DNA of 41,402 nucleotides from RGIG7450 sp045633565 (GCA_045633565.1 JAZQYO010000025.1:1-41402); one strand, 5' to 3'; shown: positions 22,613 to 31,193, counted from the stretch's first letter. Program-made: numbers and translations. The notes: generated by a model not told the origin, from the letters alone.

Positions 22613-22641
22613 TTGACTTTAGCGTGATAAAGTGTTATCAT
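22613..22641 (+). promoter_or_regulatory. Promoter of the amino acid ABC transporter, with an overlapping dyad
   Basis: TTGACT, 17-base spacer, TATCAT. The dyad TGATAA-AGTG-TTATCA (22625-22640) covers the end of the spacer and most of the -10, so a repressor bound there would block transcription. Confidence 0.7.
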
Positions 22642-22684
22642 AGTAAACAGATAAATTAAACAAGAAAGGTAAAGGTACTTTACA

Positions 22685-23482
22685 ATGAAAAAAATCTTAT
22701 CACTCGCACTTGTACTTATCATAGCTGCAATGGCTCTTGCCGGTTGCGGTGCAAACACAGAAGCAGAATCTGACCTTGCTTACATAACCGAAAAAGGCAA
22801 TATGGTTATCGGCTACACAGTATATGCTCCTATGAACTATACTGACGAAGCAGGCAACTTCACAGGTTTTGACACAGAACTTGCAATCGCAGTTTGCGAA
22901 AAACTCGGCGTAACTCCTGAGTTTATTGAAATTGACTGGGATACAAAAGAAGTAGAGCTTAACGCTAAAAACCTCGACTGTATCTGGAATGGTTTCACAA
23001 TCACTGAAGAAAGAGAAGAAAACCTTGACTTCTCCAAACCCTACATTGAAAACAAACAGGTTGTAGTTATCAGAAAAGCTGATGCTGAAAAATACACAGA
23101 CGCTGCTTCCCTTTCCGCTGCAAACCTCGTAGCTGAAATTTCTTCTGCAGGTGAATCTGCTATTGCTGATGATGAAAACCTCGCAAAAGCTAACTACACA
23201 GCAGTTGCAAAACAGACAGACGGTCTGATGGAAGTTAAAGCAGGCACAGCTGATGCAGTTGTTCTTGACGTAACACTTGCTAACGCAATGGTTGGCGAAG
23301 GCACAAGCTATGCAGATCTTCAGATTGTTGAAGGACTTGACCTTGCTGTTGAATTCTATGGCGTAGGCTTCAGAACAGGCAGTGACGTTGTTGAGAAAGT
23401 AAACGAAGCTTTCGATGCTCTTATAGCTGACGGCACAATGGAAGCTCTCGGTGCAAAATACGAAGTTAACATTTGCAAATAA
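22685..23482 (+). CDS. Polar amino acid ABC transporter substrate-binding lipoprotein
   Basis: Extracellular receptor (265 residues) of a three-gene amino acid importer. The signal peptide ends in the lipobox 'ALAGCG' (Cys21), so it is membrane-anchored. The SBP family 3 pattern follows: 'MVIGYTVYAPMNYTDEAGNF', 'TGFDTELAIAVCEKLGV', 'CIWNGFTITEEREENLDFSK' and 'PYIENKQVVVIRK'. Aromatic and acidic residues in these segments normally contact the amino acid. The exact ligand (cystine, glutamine, arginine or another) cannot be read. A hairpin attenuator separates it from the permease, which would yield excess binding protein. Codon use is strongly biased toward highly expressed-type codons. Confidence 0.94.
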   Translation: MKKILSLALVLIIAAMALAGCGANTEAESDLAYITEKGNMVIGYTVYAPMNYTDEAGNFTGFDTELAIAVCEKLGVTPEFIEIDWDTKEVELNAKNLDCIWNGFTITEEREENLDFSKPYIENKQVVVIRKADAEKYTDAASLSAANLVAEISSAGESAIADDENLAKANYTAVAKQTDGLMEVKAGTADAVVLDVTLANAMVGEGTSYADLQIVEGLDLAVEFYGVGFRTGSDVVEKVNEAFDALIADGTMEALGAKYEVNICK

Positions 23483-23507
23483 TTATTTGGCAATAAATTT
23501 ATTTAAA

Positions 23508-23545
23508 CAAAAACTAAGGCGTTTTGCGCCTTAGTTTTTGTGTGT
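23508..23545 (+). terminator. Intercistronic attenuator between binding protein and permease genes
   Basis: CAAAAACTAAGGCG / CGCCTTAGTTTTTG, a perfect 14-bp stem with a TTTTG loop, then TGTGTTTT. Partial termination here would lower the permease and ATPase relative to the binding protein. Confidence 0.88.
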
Positions 23546-23563
23546 TTTGAAAGGTATAAAAAC

Positions 23564-24220
23564 ATGGATTTTAATCAGCTCGGCGTTGTATCTTTAAAAC
23601 TTCTTGAAGGTTTTAAATTCAATTTAATAATCTTCTGTGTAACGCTTCTTGCCTCTCTCCCGCTTGGTCTTGTGCTATCTTTCGGGTCAATGAGCAAGAT
23701 AAAGCCTGTTGCGTGGATTACAAAAATTTTCATCTGGATTATCCGCGGCACTCCACTTATGCTCCAGATAATGCTTGTGTTTTTTGGTCCGGGACTTTTG
23801 TGGCATGGTCAGTCGCTCAGTCGTCTTAATGCCGCACTCGTGGCATTTATAGTGAACTATGCCTGCTATTTTTCTGAAATTTTCAGAGGTGGTATTGAGT
23901 CCATACCCAAAGGTCAGTATGAAGCCGGACAGGTCCTTGGTATGACCAAAACACAGATTTTCTTTAAAGTTGTTCTTATGCAGGTTATAAAGAGGATAGT
24001 TCCGCCAACCTTCAACGAAATAATGACACTAATCAAAGATACCTCTCTTGCAAGAATTATTTCTGTTGTTGAGATTACAAGAGTTGCAAACAACTTTATT
24101 ACATCCAATGCACTCATCTGGCCTCTGTTCTATTCCGGAGTTTTCTATCTTGTATTCTGTGGAATTTTAACCATTCTGTCGGGATATATAGAAAAGAAAC
24201 TTAACTATTACAGGGGGTAA
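23564..24220 (+). CDS. Amino acid ABC transporter permease (HisM/GlnP type)
   Basis: Membrane subunit of the importer, 218 residues with about five helices. It begins 'LKLLEGFKFNLIIFCVTLLA' and carries 'WIIRGTPLMLQIMLVFFGPG' (typical of the HisMQ family). The EAA loop that docks the ATPase is 'FRGGIESIPKGQYEAGQVLG' followed by 'MTKTQIFFKVVL'. Then come 'IMTLIKDTSLARIISVVEIT' and the final helix. ATG 23564 has GAAAGG 9 bases upstream; the in-frame GTG at 23540 lies in the attenuator stem. A single permease gene implies a homodimer. The ATPase gene follows after 5 bp. Confidence 0.95.
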   Translation: MDFNQLGVVSLKLLEGFKFNLIIFCVTLLASLPLGLVLSFGSMSKIKPVAWITKIFIWIIRGTPLMLQIMLVFFGPGLLWHGQSLSRLNAALVAFIVNYACYFSEIFRGGIESIPKGQYEAGQVLGMTKTQIFFKVVLMQVIKRIVPPTFNEIMTLIKDTSLARIISVVEITRVANNFITSNALIWPLFYSGVFYLVFCGILTILSGYIEKKLNYYRG

Positions 24221-24225
24221 GTGCC

Positions 24226-24978
24226 ATGAGTATACTTGATGTCAGAAATCTTACAAAAAGCTTTGGCAAAACTGAGGTTTTAAAAGGAATAGATTTTACT
24301 CTTGAAAAAGGCGAAGTGTTATCTATAATCGGTTCATCCGGCAGTGGTAAAACAACCCTTCTGCGCTGTCTTAATTTCCTTGAGTTTGCAGAGGGTGGAA
24401 CCATTTCGGTAAACGGAAAAACAATTTATGACGGTGCAGACAAGGAAAAAATGAGCGATTCTCACATACGTGATATGAGACTTCATTTCGGACTTGTTTT
24501 TCAGTCTTTTAATCTTTTCCCTCAATACACCGTGCTGAAAAATATCACTCTTGCTCCGTCGCTTTTAAAATTTGACAACCCGGAAAACATTGAGAAAAAG
24601 GCACTTTCACTTATTGAAAGAGTTGGGCTTTCCGATAAAATTCACAGCTATCCGTGTGAGCTTTCGGGTGGTCAGCAGCAGCGTGTTGCAATAGCAAGAG
24701 CGCTCGCCTTAAGTCCTGATATTTTATGCTTTGACGAACCGACAAGCGCGCTTGACCCCGAGCTTACCGGCGAAGTTTTAAAGGTTATAAAAGGACTTAA
24801 AAGCAAAGACAGCACAATGATTATTGTAACTCACGAAATGGAATTTGCTAAAAACGTGTCCGATAAGGTGATTTTCATGGCAGATGGTGTTATCTGCGAA
24901 ATGGGAAGTCCTGAGGATATATTTGAAAATCCTAAAAACGAACGTACAAAAGCATTCTTAAATTCATTTAATAAGTAA
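24226..24978 (+). CDS. Amino acid ABC transporter ATP-binding protein (GlnQ type)
   Basis: Cytoplasmic ATPase that powers the importer. The 250-residue protein has Walker A 'IIGSSGSGKTTLLRCLN', a Q-loop ('LVFQSFNLFPQYTVLKNITL'), the ABC signature 'CELSGGQQQRVAIARALALS', Walker B 'ILCFDEPTSALDPE' and the switch histidine in 'MIIVTHEMEFAKNVSD'. The 'FNLFP' phrase is typical of polar amino acid importers. It is the last gene of the operon, followed by a bidirectional terminator. Confidence 0.97.
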   Translation: MSILDVRNLTKSFGKTEVLKGIDFTLEKGEVLSIIGSSGSGKTTLLRCLNFLEFAEGGTISVNGKTIYDGADKEKMSDSHIRDMRLHFGLVFQSFNLFPQYTVLKNITLAPSLLKFDNPENIEKKALSLIERVGLSDKIHSYPCELSGGQQQRVAIARALALSPDILCFDEPTSALDPELTGEVLKVIKGLKSKDSTMIIVTHEMEFAKNVSDKVIFMADGVICEMGSPEDIFENPKNERTKAFLNSFNK

Positions 24979-25004
24979 AAAATCCGCCCACCGGGCGGAT
25001 TTTT
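24978..25004. terminator. Bidirectional terminator between the ABC operon and the AEC operon
   Basis: AAAAATCCGCCC-ACC-GGGCGGATTTTT, shared by convergent transcripts. Its core closely resembles the terminator after spoIIID (AATCCGCC). Confidence 0.92.
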
Positions 25005-25933
25005 TATTTTACAATATTACTGATTATGCTAAATACTATCGGAATTGTTATAATGGACATCACGTGCGAGATAAATGAGAGCTGTGCACCTTTTCTGCCA
25101 TCTCCGCCGTATGCTTCGGGAAAAACAACCGTGTTCATTCCAAAAGGCATTGCCCATAGTGTTGCCGCAACCAAAGTGATTGCAGGGTCTACTTTTAATA
25201 GTACTAAAACACCCATTGCCAGAAGAGGCATTACAACAAGTTTAATTAAAGAAGAAATATATACTTTCCAGTCGCTGAGGAGTGTTTTAAGCGGTTTTTC
25301 CGCCATAACGCATCCGGCGATTATCATTGCAATAGGAGCCATACAATCCGATGCAGTTGTTGCTATCCTATCTACAATTGCAGGCAATTTCAACCCCGAC
25401 AGACCAAGTGCCGAGCCAACAACCAGCGCAATTATGGTGGGTTGCTTAAACACATTCACTATTCCGTATTTTTTCTGTGGGCACAAAAGCGCCATGCCCT
25501 TTGTGTAAATAAACACATTAAGCGGAAGCGCAAACATCATAAAAAGCATTAGCACTTCATCACCGAATACTGCTTGTACCAGCGGATACCCCATATATCC
25601 GAAATTTGGGGCTGTATAGGCGTATTTGTAAACATTTCTTTCAAATTTATCTTTAGTAAATATTTTCGCCAGAACCATCGACAAAAAGTACGCCATAAAT
25701 ATCATCACAGTACCGGCAAGAACTGCTTTCCCGTTGTTTGCCATTTTTTCCACTGTCACTTTGTTATAGCAGGTGGAAAATACCATACCGGTCAGACATA
25801 CATTAACCAGAAGTTTTGAAAAAACCTTGCTTGCACTTTCGGGAAATGTTCCACATTTTCTTAAGATATAGCCCACCAACATAAATGTAAACATGAGCGT
25901 AATCTGATTAATTGTTAAACTAAAAATTTCCAT
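25004..25933 (-). CDS. AEC-family (auxin efflux carrier) transporter
   Basis: Membrane transporter of 309 residues with about ten helices. 'LTINQITLMFTFMLVGYILR' and 'KLLVNVCLTGMVFSTC' open the first half, 'YAYTAPNFGYMGYPLVQAVF' is the family's central motif (N-x-G-F-x-G/M-x-P), and 'LWAMPFGMNTVVFPEAYGGD' marks the second half. In bacteria such carriers move malate, malonate or amino acids; the substrate here is unknown. ATG 25933 has GGAG 6 bases upstream. It is the last gene of an operon with the SLH protein and the HAD phosphatase. Confidence 0.9.
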   Translation of the reverse strand: MEIFSLTINQITLMFTFMLVGYILRKCGTFPESASKVFSKLLVNVCLTGMVFSTCYNKVTVEKMANNGKAVLAGTVMIFMAYFLSMVLAKIFTKDKFERNVYKYAYTAPNFGYMGYPLVQAVFGDEVLMLFMMFALPLNVFIYTKGMALLCPQKKYGIVNVFKQPTIIALVVGSALGLSGLKLPAIVDRIATTASDCMAPIAMIIAGCVMAEKPLKTLLSDWKVYISSLIKLVVMPLLAMGVLVLLKVDPAITLVAATLWAMPFGMNTVVFPEAYGGDGRKGAQLSFISHVMSIITIPIVFSIISNIVK

Positions 25934-25949
25934 ATTCTTCTCCAATTTT

Positions 25950-26600
25950 TTAAAACAGCGCCGTTATTTCCTCCGGTCGGCTCACTATCTTATCCGCACC
26001 GTTATCTAAAAGCTCCTGCCTGCCTCTGAATCCCCACAGTACCCCTACGGTGTAAAAATGCGCACCTTTTCCGGTTTGCATATCAACATCGGTATCACCG
26101 ACATAGATACATTCATTTTCACAGATTCCAAGCTCTTTTGCAACATTAACAGCCGGCGCAGGGTCCGGTTTTAACGGAACGCCCTCTCTTGCACCATAGC
26201 ACAGGTCAAATGTACCTTTGTCAAAGAAATGGTCAATAACGCTGACTGTTGCCGCATGCGGTTTGTTTGACAGTACCGCAAGCTTTATTCCGCACTTTTT
26301 TGCCTGCAAAATAAGCTCATTTATACCATCAAAAACCGTAGTCTTATAAAGCGGGTCAACATTATAACTTTTATTATATTCTGAGAAAACCCGTTCAAAA
26401 AGTTCTTGGTCGTTTGAGCCATTCTCGGCAAGCATACTTTTTACAAGATGCTTCGCGCCCTTGCCCGCCATAAAGTTATACTTTTGTGTTTCTATACTTT
26501 TAAATCCGAATTTTAAAAGTGTTTCATTACCGTAATATGCAATTGTTTCAATTGTGTCAAGAAGAGTGCCATCCAGGTCAAAAATTATTCCTTTATACAT
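25950..26600 (-). CDS. HAD-superfamily phosphatase (phosphoglycolate phosphatase-like)
   Basis: Cytoplasmic phosphatase of subfamily IA, 216 residues. Motif I is 'IIFDLDGTLLDT' (nucleophile Asp and general acid Asp), motif II 'LAVLSNKP', motif III Lys in 'PLKPDPAP', and motif IV 'YVGDTDVDMQTG'. A helical cap lies between motifs I and II. 'GVLWGFRGRQELLDNGADKI' is typical of Gph/PgpB-like members. The substrate may be phosphoglycolate or another small phosphate ester. Its start lies three bases after the SLH gene stop with no good ribosome binding site, so translation is probably coupled. Confidence 0.92.
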   Translation of the reverse strand: MYKGIIFDLDGTLLDTIETIAYYGNETLLKFGFKSIETQKYNFMAGKGAKHLVKSMLAENGSNDQELFERVFSEYNKSYNVDPLYKTTVFDGINELILQAKKCGIKLAVLSNKPHAATVSVIDHFFDKGTFDLCYGAREGVPLKPDPAPAVNVAKELGICENECIYVGDTDVDMQTGKGAHFYTVGVLWGFRGRQELLDNGADKIVSRPEEITALF

Positions 26601-26603
26601 AAA

Positions 26604-28088
26604 TTAAACAATCGAATCCACAAATATTTCTACAAAGAATTCTGTTCCTGCCGCAAGTTTTGTATCAGCTTTTGTAATAACCCAGTCGCCAAACATCTCT
26701 CTGGGAGTTACCTTGGATGAGTTGAGCGCCTTAACCTTTACTCTGAACGCAAAACCATTGCCTGTTTCGTACGCAAGCGAGGGATAGAATGTTATTTCAA
26801 GTTTTGCTCCATATACCGCCTGAGCTGCACGCACATAGTCGTTACACTTAATCACAAACAAATCAGAGTAATCTCTGGCAAAGTTATAAAGTGCTGCAGG
26901 GGATTTGCTGGCATTAATGGGATAATCATATACCTCCTGAGGAATTCCTTTGAGAATTACCGCAAACTGCTTATAGCTCTGCGGATATTTTCTTACATCA
27001 TTCTCAATGCTGATATTTATTTTTTTGTATTTTTCATTCACAATTTCCGTTGTATACGCAAACTGCGAGCCGAAAACTGTGTCATACTGAACAATTAAAG
27101 CTGCTATCTCTTTCTGTGTAACTGCTTCACCTTTGTTTTTATTTCCGTCAAGATAGATGAGCGCAGGTGTGGTTATTGTTCCCGAGGTAAGACGTTCAGC
27201 AGCATTTTTTATTGCTTTTTCTGCTGTTTCTACAGTAGCATTTGCATTAGCAAAAGCTACCGTAAAATTACTAAGTCCAATGTCTGAGTTGCACATTACA
27301 TAAAGTGCTTTTGAACTTTCATGGTCAATTTGTCCGTCAATTACATATTTTGAAAAGTCAACATCAACTACATTATTTGCAAATTTTGCTGCCACTTCTG
27401 CCAGCTGCGCATTTGTAACCTTAGACTTACTGCTGTATGTACCGCCAAAGAGCTTCATGCTTTCAACTGTGTTTTTCAAAATATTTTCCGAAACAATATC
27501 AACAAAATTCTTCTGGACAGAGGCATCTTTACTTTTTACAATAAGAGCAGCCGCTTCAGCTCTTGTAAGTGTATCGCCAAGTCTTAAATTAAGTCCGTCA
27601 TCTCCTACAAGAACACCATAAGTATAAATCCATGCAAGGGCCTCTTTATCAATACCGTTTTTTTCCGCTTCTTTAAGTACAAACTCAGGTACCGCAACCC
27701 CTGCTTTTCCAAAACGTCTGAAAAGAAGCTCAATTGTCTGTGCTCTTGTTATTGCCTTATCAGGATAAAAATTATTCTGACTGTCTGCTTTGAATCCTGA
27801 TGTAATTACATATTTGTACGCCCAGTGAGACGCCGGTACGTCAGAATAATCGTTTGCTCTTTTTTCTGTTCCCTCGCCCACCATTTTAACAAATTCCGCG
27901 CGGGTAACTGTATTATCCGGTCTGAAACTGCCGTCTGTATATCCACCGATTGTTCCTTTTGCTACAAGCTCGGAAATTGCCGGATAAGCCCAGTGCTTTT
28001 CATTAATGTCGGTAAATGATGCCGCAATTGATGGCACACTCAGGCAGAATATCATTATCGCCAGAACCAATGATGTAATCTTTTTCAT
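26604..28088 (-). CDS. S-layer-homology (SLH) domain surface protein
   Basis: Exported protein of 494 residues. The signal peptide is 'SLVLAIMIFCLSVPSIAAS'. Three SLH modules follow: 'FTDINEKHWAYPAISELVAK' with 'GGYTDGSFRPDNTVTRAEFV'; 'YSDVPASHWAYKYVITSGFK' with 'FYPDKAITRAQTIELLFRRF'; and a third, more divergent one ending 'LRLGDTLTRAEAAALIVK'. These bind secondary cell-wall polymer and fix the protein to the envelope. The remaining 300 residues are not recognised; they look like alpha/beta and beta-rich domains without an obvious active site. It is the first gene of an operon with a HAD phosphatase and an AEC carrier, an unusual grouping. Confidence 0.93.
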   Translation of the reverse strand: MKKITSLVLAIMIFCLSVPSIAASFTDINEKHWAYPAISELVAKGTIGGYTDGSFRPDNTVTRAEFVKMVGEGTEKRANDYSDVPASHWAYKYVITSGFKADSQNNFYPDKAITRAQTIELLFRRFGKAGVAVPEFVLKEAEKNGIDKEALAWIYTYGVLVGDDGLNLRLGDTLTRAEAAALIVKSKDASVQKNFVDIVSENILKNTVESMKLFGGTYSSKSKVTNAQLAEVAAKFANNVVDVDFSKYVIDGQIDHESSKALYVMCNSDIGLSNFTVAFANANATVETAEKAIKNAAERLTSGTITTPALIYLDGNKNKGEAVTQKEIAALIVQYDTVFGSQFAYTTEIVNEKYKKINISIENDVRKYPQSYKQFAVILKGIPQEVYDYPINASKSPAALYNFARDYSDLFVIKCNDYVRAAQAVYGAKLEITFYPSLAYETGNGFAFRVKVKALNSSKVTPREMFGDWVITKADTKLAAGTEFFVEIFVDSIV

Positions 28089-28137
28089 ATTAAATCATCC
28101 TTTCTCCCGCCCAGTTGGGCAGAACATATACATCTTT

Positions 28138-28166
28138 ATTATATCACCAATCGACATTAAAGTCAA
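28138..28166 (-). promoter_or_regulatory. Promoter of the SLH operon
   Basis: Minus strand TTGACT, 17-base spacer, TATAAT. A short GC-rich hairpin (GCCCAACTGGGC) lies in the leader ahead of the gene. Confidence 0.8.
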
Positions 28167-28200
28167 CAATAACAAACGGTGAAAAATCTTCCGATTTGTC

Positions 28201-28229
28201 TTGAAAAGTTGCGAATTTTATGATATTAT
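28201..28229 (+). promoter_or_regulatory. Promoter of the phosphofructokinase gene
   Basis: TTGAAA, 17-base spacer, TATTAT. The leader contains a small hairpin GCCGAT-TTTTTC-ATCGGC just before the GGAG ribosome binding site. Confidence 0.7.
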
Positions 28230-28284
28230 ATATTTGTTATTATATTACCCGCCGATTTTTTCATCGGCAGATTGGAGAATTCTT

Positions 28285-29499
28285 ATGAAAAACTGTATTG
28301 TTGGTCAGTCGGGAGGCCCTACTGCGGTAATCAACTCCTCCCTTTGCGGCGTTGCAACAGCCGCTTTAAAATCAGACAAAATTGACAAGGTTTTTGGTGC
28401 CGTTAACGGTATTGAAGGAGTTCTGGCAGAACGTTTCCTTGATATGGCAGAAATTTTAAAAACAGACGAGGATGCTGAAATTTTAAAACATACTCCCTCA
28501 TCTTTCCTCGGTTCCTGCCGTTTTAAACTTCCCGCGATCTCCGACGATTCTTTTTATAAAAATGTTTTTGACATTTTCACACGCAATAACATCGGTTATT
28601 TCTTCTACATAGGTGGAAACGATTCTATGGATACGGTTGATAAGCTTTCCGCTTACGCCAAGAAAATCGGATATGACATTAACATCATCGGTGTTCCCAA
28701 AACCGTTGATAACGACCTGACAGAAACAGACCACACACCCGGCTTTGGTTCTGCCGCAAAATACATTGCAACAACCGTCCGCGAAATTGGTATTGACAGC
28801 GATGTTTACAACCTCAACTCTGTTACAATAGTTGAAATTATGGGCAGAAACGCAGGCTGGCTTACCGCCGCATCAATTCTTGCAAGAAACGAGCTTTTCA
28901 AAGCTCCCCACCTTATCTATCTTCCCGAAGCAGATTTTGATGATGAAAAATTCCTTAGCGACATAAAGGCACTTAACGCATCCGGCGTTAACAACATAAT
29001 TGTTGCTGTAAGCGAAGGTATTAAATATTCTGACGGAACTTATGTATGTGAAGCCGCATCAAGCGGACTTACAGACGTGTTCGGCCATAAAAACTTAAGC
29101 GGTACTGCCAAGGTTTTGGAAAACCTTGTTCGTGAAAAACTCGGCTACAAAGCAAGAGGTGTTGAAATCAACGTAAGTCAGCGTTGTGCAGCTCATTTCA
29201 CTTCTGAAACCGACGTTACCGAAGCCTTCACCGTAGGTCAGTGCGCAGTTAAAGAAGCCGAAAATGGCGGTACAGGTATGATGATGGCTTTTGAAAGAGT
29301 TTCCAATGCGCCTTATAAAATTGAAATCAAGGCAAAGGAAATCAGTAAAATTGCCAACGGTGAAAGAGTTGTTCCGGCAGAGTGGATTGTAAACGGTAAC
29401 GACCTTACTGACGATATGATTACATATCTCAGACCTCTCATCCTCGGCGAACCCAAACTCAAAACCGAAAACGGTATCCCCGTTTATATGAAAAGATAA
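28285..29499 (+). CDS. pfp: 6-phosphofructokinase, probably pyrophosphate-dependent
   Basis: Glycolytic enzyme phosphorylating fructose 6-phosphate, 404 residues. The N-terminus 'IVGQSGGPTAVINSSLCG' is typical of PPi-PFKs. The phosphate-donor loop reads 'IGGNDSMDTVDKLS' where ATP enzymes have GGDGS. The catalytic segment is 'GVPKTVDNDLTETDHTPGFG', with Lys in place of the Gly of ATP-dependent 'PGTIDND'. 'EIMGRNAGWLTAASILAR' and 'RGVEINVSQRCAAH' complete the substrate sites. Those two substitutions are why I call PPi dependence. ATG 28285 has GGAG 7 bases upstream; the longer frame from 28201 begins within the promoter. It is a single gene with its own terminator. Confidence 0.9.
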   Translation: MKNCIVGQSGGPTAVINSSLCGVATAALKSDKIDKVFGAVNGIEGVLAERFLDMAEILKTDEDAEILKHTPSSFLGSCRFKLPAISDDSFYKNVFDIFTRNNIGYFFYIGGNDSMDTVDKLSAYAKKIGYDINIIGVPKTVDNDLTETDHTPGFGSAAKYIATTVREIGIDSDVYNLNSVTIVEIMGRNAGWLTAASILARNELFKAPHLIYLPEADFDDEKFLSDIKALNASGVNNIIVAVSEGIKYSDGTYVCEAASSGLTDVFGHKNLSGTAKVLENLVREKLGYKARGVEINVSQRCAAHFTSETDVTEAFTVGQCAVKEAENGGTGMMMAFERVSNAPYKIEIKAKEISKIANGERVVPAEWIVNGNDLTDDMITYLRPLILGEPKLKTENGIPVYMKR

Positions 29500-29504
29500 A
29501 TATT

Positions 29505-29537
29505 AAAGCCTGGGCATTGCCCAGGCTTTATTTTTTT
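29505..29537 (+). terminator. Terminator after the phosphofructokinase gene
   Basis: AAAGCCTGGGC-ATT-GCCCAGGCTTT followed by ATTTTTTTATT. It can also serve the convergent AGCS gene. Confidence 0.92.
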
Positions 29538-29545
29538 ATTCCCTT

Positions 29546-30949
29546 TTATTTTAATTTCTTGCTTTCCTTTGCCACTATGCCGCCAAGTGCAAAAAGTGCG
29601 ATGGCGTTGGGAAGAACCATAAACTGATTAAATGTATCCTGCGTAACCCAAACCAGTTCGTTTTCCTGAACAATCGTACCAACAAATACAAATATAATGG
29701 CAATTATTGAATAAACAATTGTTGACTTTTTACCGAAAAGATAATTGAAGTTTATTTTGCCAAACAGATTCCAGCTGATAATTGTTGTAAACGCAAAGAA
29801 CATAAGACAAACAGCAACATAAGCATTACCCAGCCATGTTCCAAACACGCTGCCGAAAGATATCTGCGCAACGTTAGTTTTGTTGATGCCTGCTTCTGCA
29901 ATCATCTGCGCATAGGTTGCCCCGTCGGCACCGGAAAGTGCTCCGCCTGCCGTATATGTGCATGTGATAACAACAAGTGCAGTCAATGTAAGAACTACGA
30001 ATGTATCAAGGAACACACCAATCATAGCAACAACGCCCTGGTCGTGTGCTTTTTCAACATTTGCCATTGCGTGAGCATGAGGTGTTGAACCCATACCTGC
30101 TTCGTTTGAGAAAAGACCACGCTTTGCGCCCTGACTGATTGCCATTTTCAGCGCCGCACCAATTCCGCCGCCAATTAACGCCTGAGGCTGGAATGCAAAC
30201 TTAAAAATCATTCCAATAGCTTCCGGAACTCTTGTGATGTTAACTGCCAGAACAATAAGTCCTCCAACAATGTATAAAACTGCCATAATGGGAACAATTT
30301 TTTCAGCAGTAGCCGCAATTCTCCGTGCACCGCCAATGATAATAAATGCAACGATGAGAGCCAGAATAACTCCTGTAATCCAAGTAGGAACACCGAAAGC
30401 GGTGTTAATTGTAGCTCCGATTGAGTTTGACTGAACCATACCGCCGATAAAACCAAGCGAAATAACGGTTGCAATCGCAAAAAAGCCCGCAAGGAATTTA
30501 CCAAACCCGCCTTTAAATGCGTGTTTTATGTAGAATATGGGGCCGCCGTGAACTGTGCCGTCATCATCAACTACCTTTGTTTTCTGAGCAAGTACCGCTT
30601 CGGCATAAATTGTAGCCATACCCAAAAATGCGATAACCCACATCCAGAAAATAGCACCGGGTCCGCCAAGCAGGATGGCACCCGAAGCACCAACGATATT
30701 ACCTGTACCAACCTGACCTGCAACAGCAGTTGCAAGAGCCTGGAAAGAGCTCATACCACTCTTTTGTTTTGCGCCCTTCAGACTAAAATTACCAAAAACC
30801 TTTTTCATACCTTCACCAAAACAACGGACCTGAACAAAGCGTGTTTTAAGTGAGAAGTAAAGACCAACCGCCACAAGCAATATGATGAGCACATAGTCTG
30901 CCATATACGTATTGATTGTGTTCATAATTTTGAGTAGAGTTTGTTCCAT
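29546..30949 (-). CDS. Sodium:alanine/glycine symporter (AGCS family)
   Basis: Sodium-driven uptake of alanine and/or glycine, 467 residues with about ten to eleven helices. Family motifs are 'SSFQALATAVAGQVGTGNIV', 'GPGAIFWMWVIAFLGMATIY', 'EAVLAQKTKVVDDDGTVHGG' and 'GLFSNEAGMGSTPHAHAMAN' (the AGCS signature), then 'ISWNLFGKINFNYLFGKK'. ATG 30949 has AGGAGG 8 bases upstream; an upstream in-frame start at 31000 would lie in the riboswitch terminator. A glycine riboswitch in its leader points to glycine as substrate or as the signal for toxicity control. Confidence 0.96.
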   Translation of the reverse strand: MEQTLLKIMNTINTYMADYVLIILLVAVGLYFSLKTRFVQVRCFGEGMKKVFGNFSLKGAKQKSGMSSFQALATAVAGQVGTGNIVGASGAILLGGPGAIFWMWVIAFLGMATIYAEAVLAQKTKVVDDDGTVHGGPIFYIKHAFKGGFGKFLAGFFAIATVISLGFIGGMVQSNSIGATINTAFGVPTWITGVILALIVAFIIIGGARRIAATAEKIVPIMAVLYIVGGLIVLAVNITRVPEAIGMIFKFAFQPQALIGGGIGAALKMAISQGAKRGLFSNEAGMGSTPHAHAMANVEKAHDQGVVAMIGVFLDTFVVLTLTALVVITCTYTAGGALSGADGATYAQMIAEAGINKTNVAQISFGSVFGTWLGNAYVAVCLMFFAFTTIISWNLFGKINFNYLFGKKSTIVYSIIAIIFVFVGTIVQENELVWVTQDTFNQFMVLPNAIALFALGGIVAKESKKLK

Positions 30950-30962
30950 AATGCAAATCCTC

Positions 30963-31000
30963 CTAAAAATAAAAAAATTGCCGACCAAAAAAATCAGCAA
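30963..31000 (-). terminator. Expression-platform terminator of the glycine riboswitch
   Basis: Minus strand TTGCTGA / TCGGCAA (one G-U) followed by TTTTTTTATTTTT. CCGAC just upstream (31015-31019) can pair with GTCGG of the terminator's 3' side, a possible antiterminator. Confidence 0.75.
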
Positions 31001-31009
31001 CTCCGGAAA

Positions 31010-31140
31010 TAGCAGTCGGGCATGGTTAGAATTTACCCGCTCTGTCCTTTTGCCTGAGAGATTGGAAAGAGTTTCTTTCCGTACACCTTCGGCGCCCGCT
31101 AAAATTTCGGGACTCTCCAGAGGTTCCTGCTGAAACTACA
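31010..31140 (-). ncRNA. Glycine riboswitch (gcvT motif), single aptamer
   Basis: Minus strand shows the conserved aptamer: CTGGAGAGTCCCG, then GGGCGCCGAAGGTGTACGG, then CCAATCTCTCAGGCAAAAGG followed by ACAGAG. Only one full aptamer is present. The bases after it (GCGGGTAAATT...ATGCCCG) form a short stem, as in singlet riboswitches with a 'ghost' partner. It lies upstream of an alanine/glycine symporter and a terminator, so glycine should control its transcription. Confidence 0.95.
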
Positions 31141-31193
31141 GGAACAGGTGTTATTATATCACAGGTTGATATATAATGCAATAGCAAAATAAA

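Noticed and set aside
25026..25508. A 160-codon open frame on the strand opposite the AEC transporter
   Set aside because: It mirrors the membrane protein's codons, has no ribosome binding site or promoter, and resembles no protein family I know.
30963..31140. A tandem glycine riboswitch
   Set aside because: Only one complete gcvT aptamer is present. The following short stem lacks the second set of conserved GGAGAG/GCCGAAGG elements.
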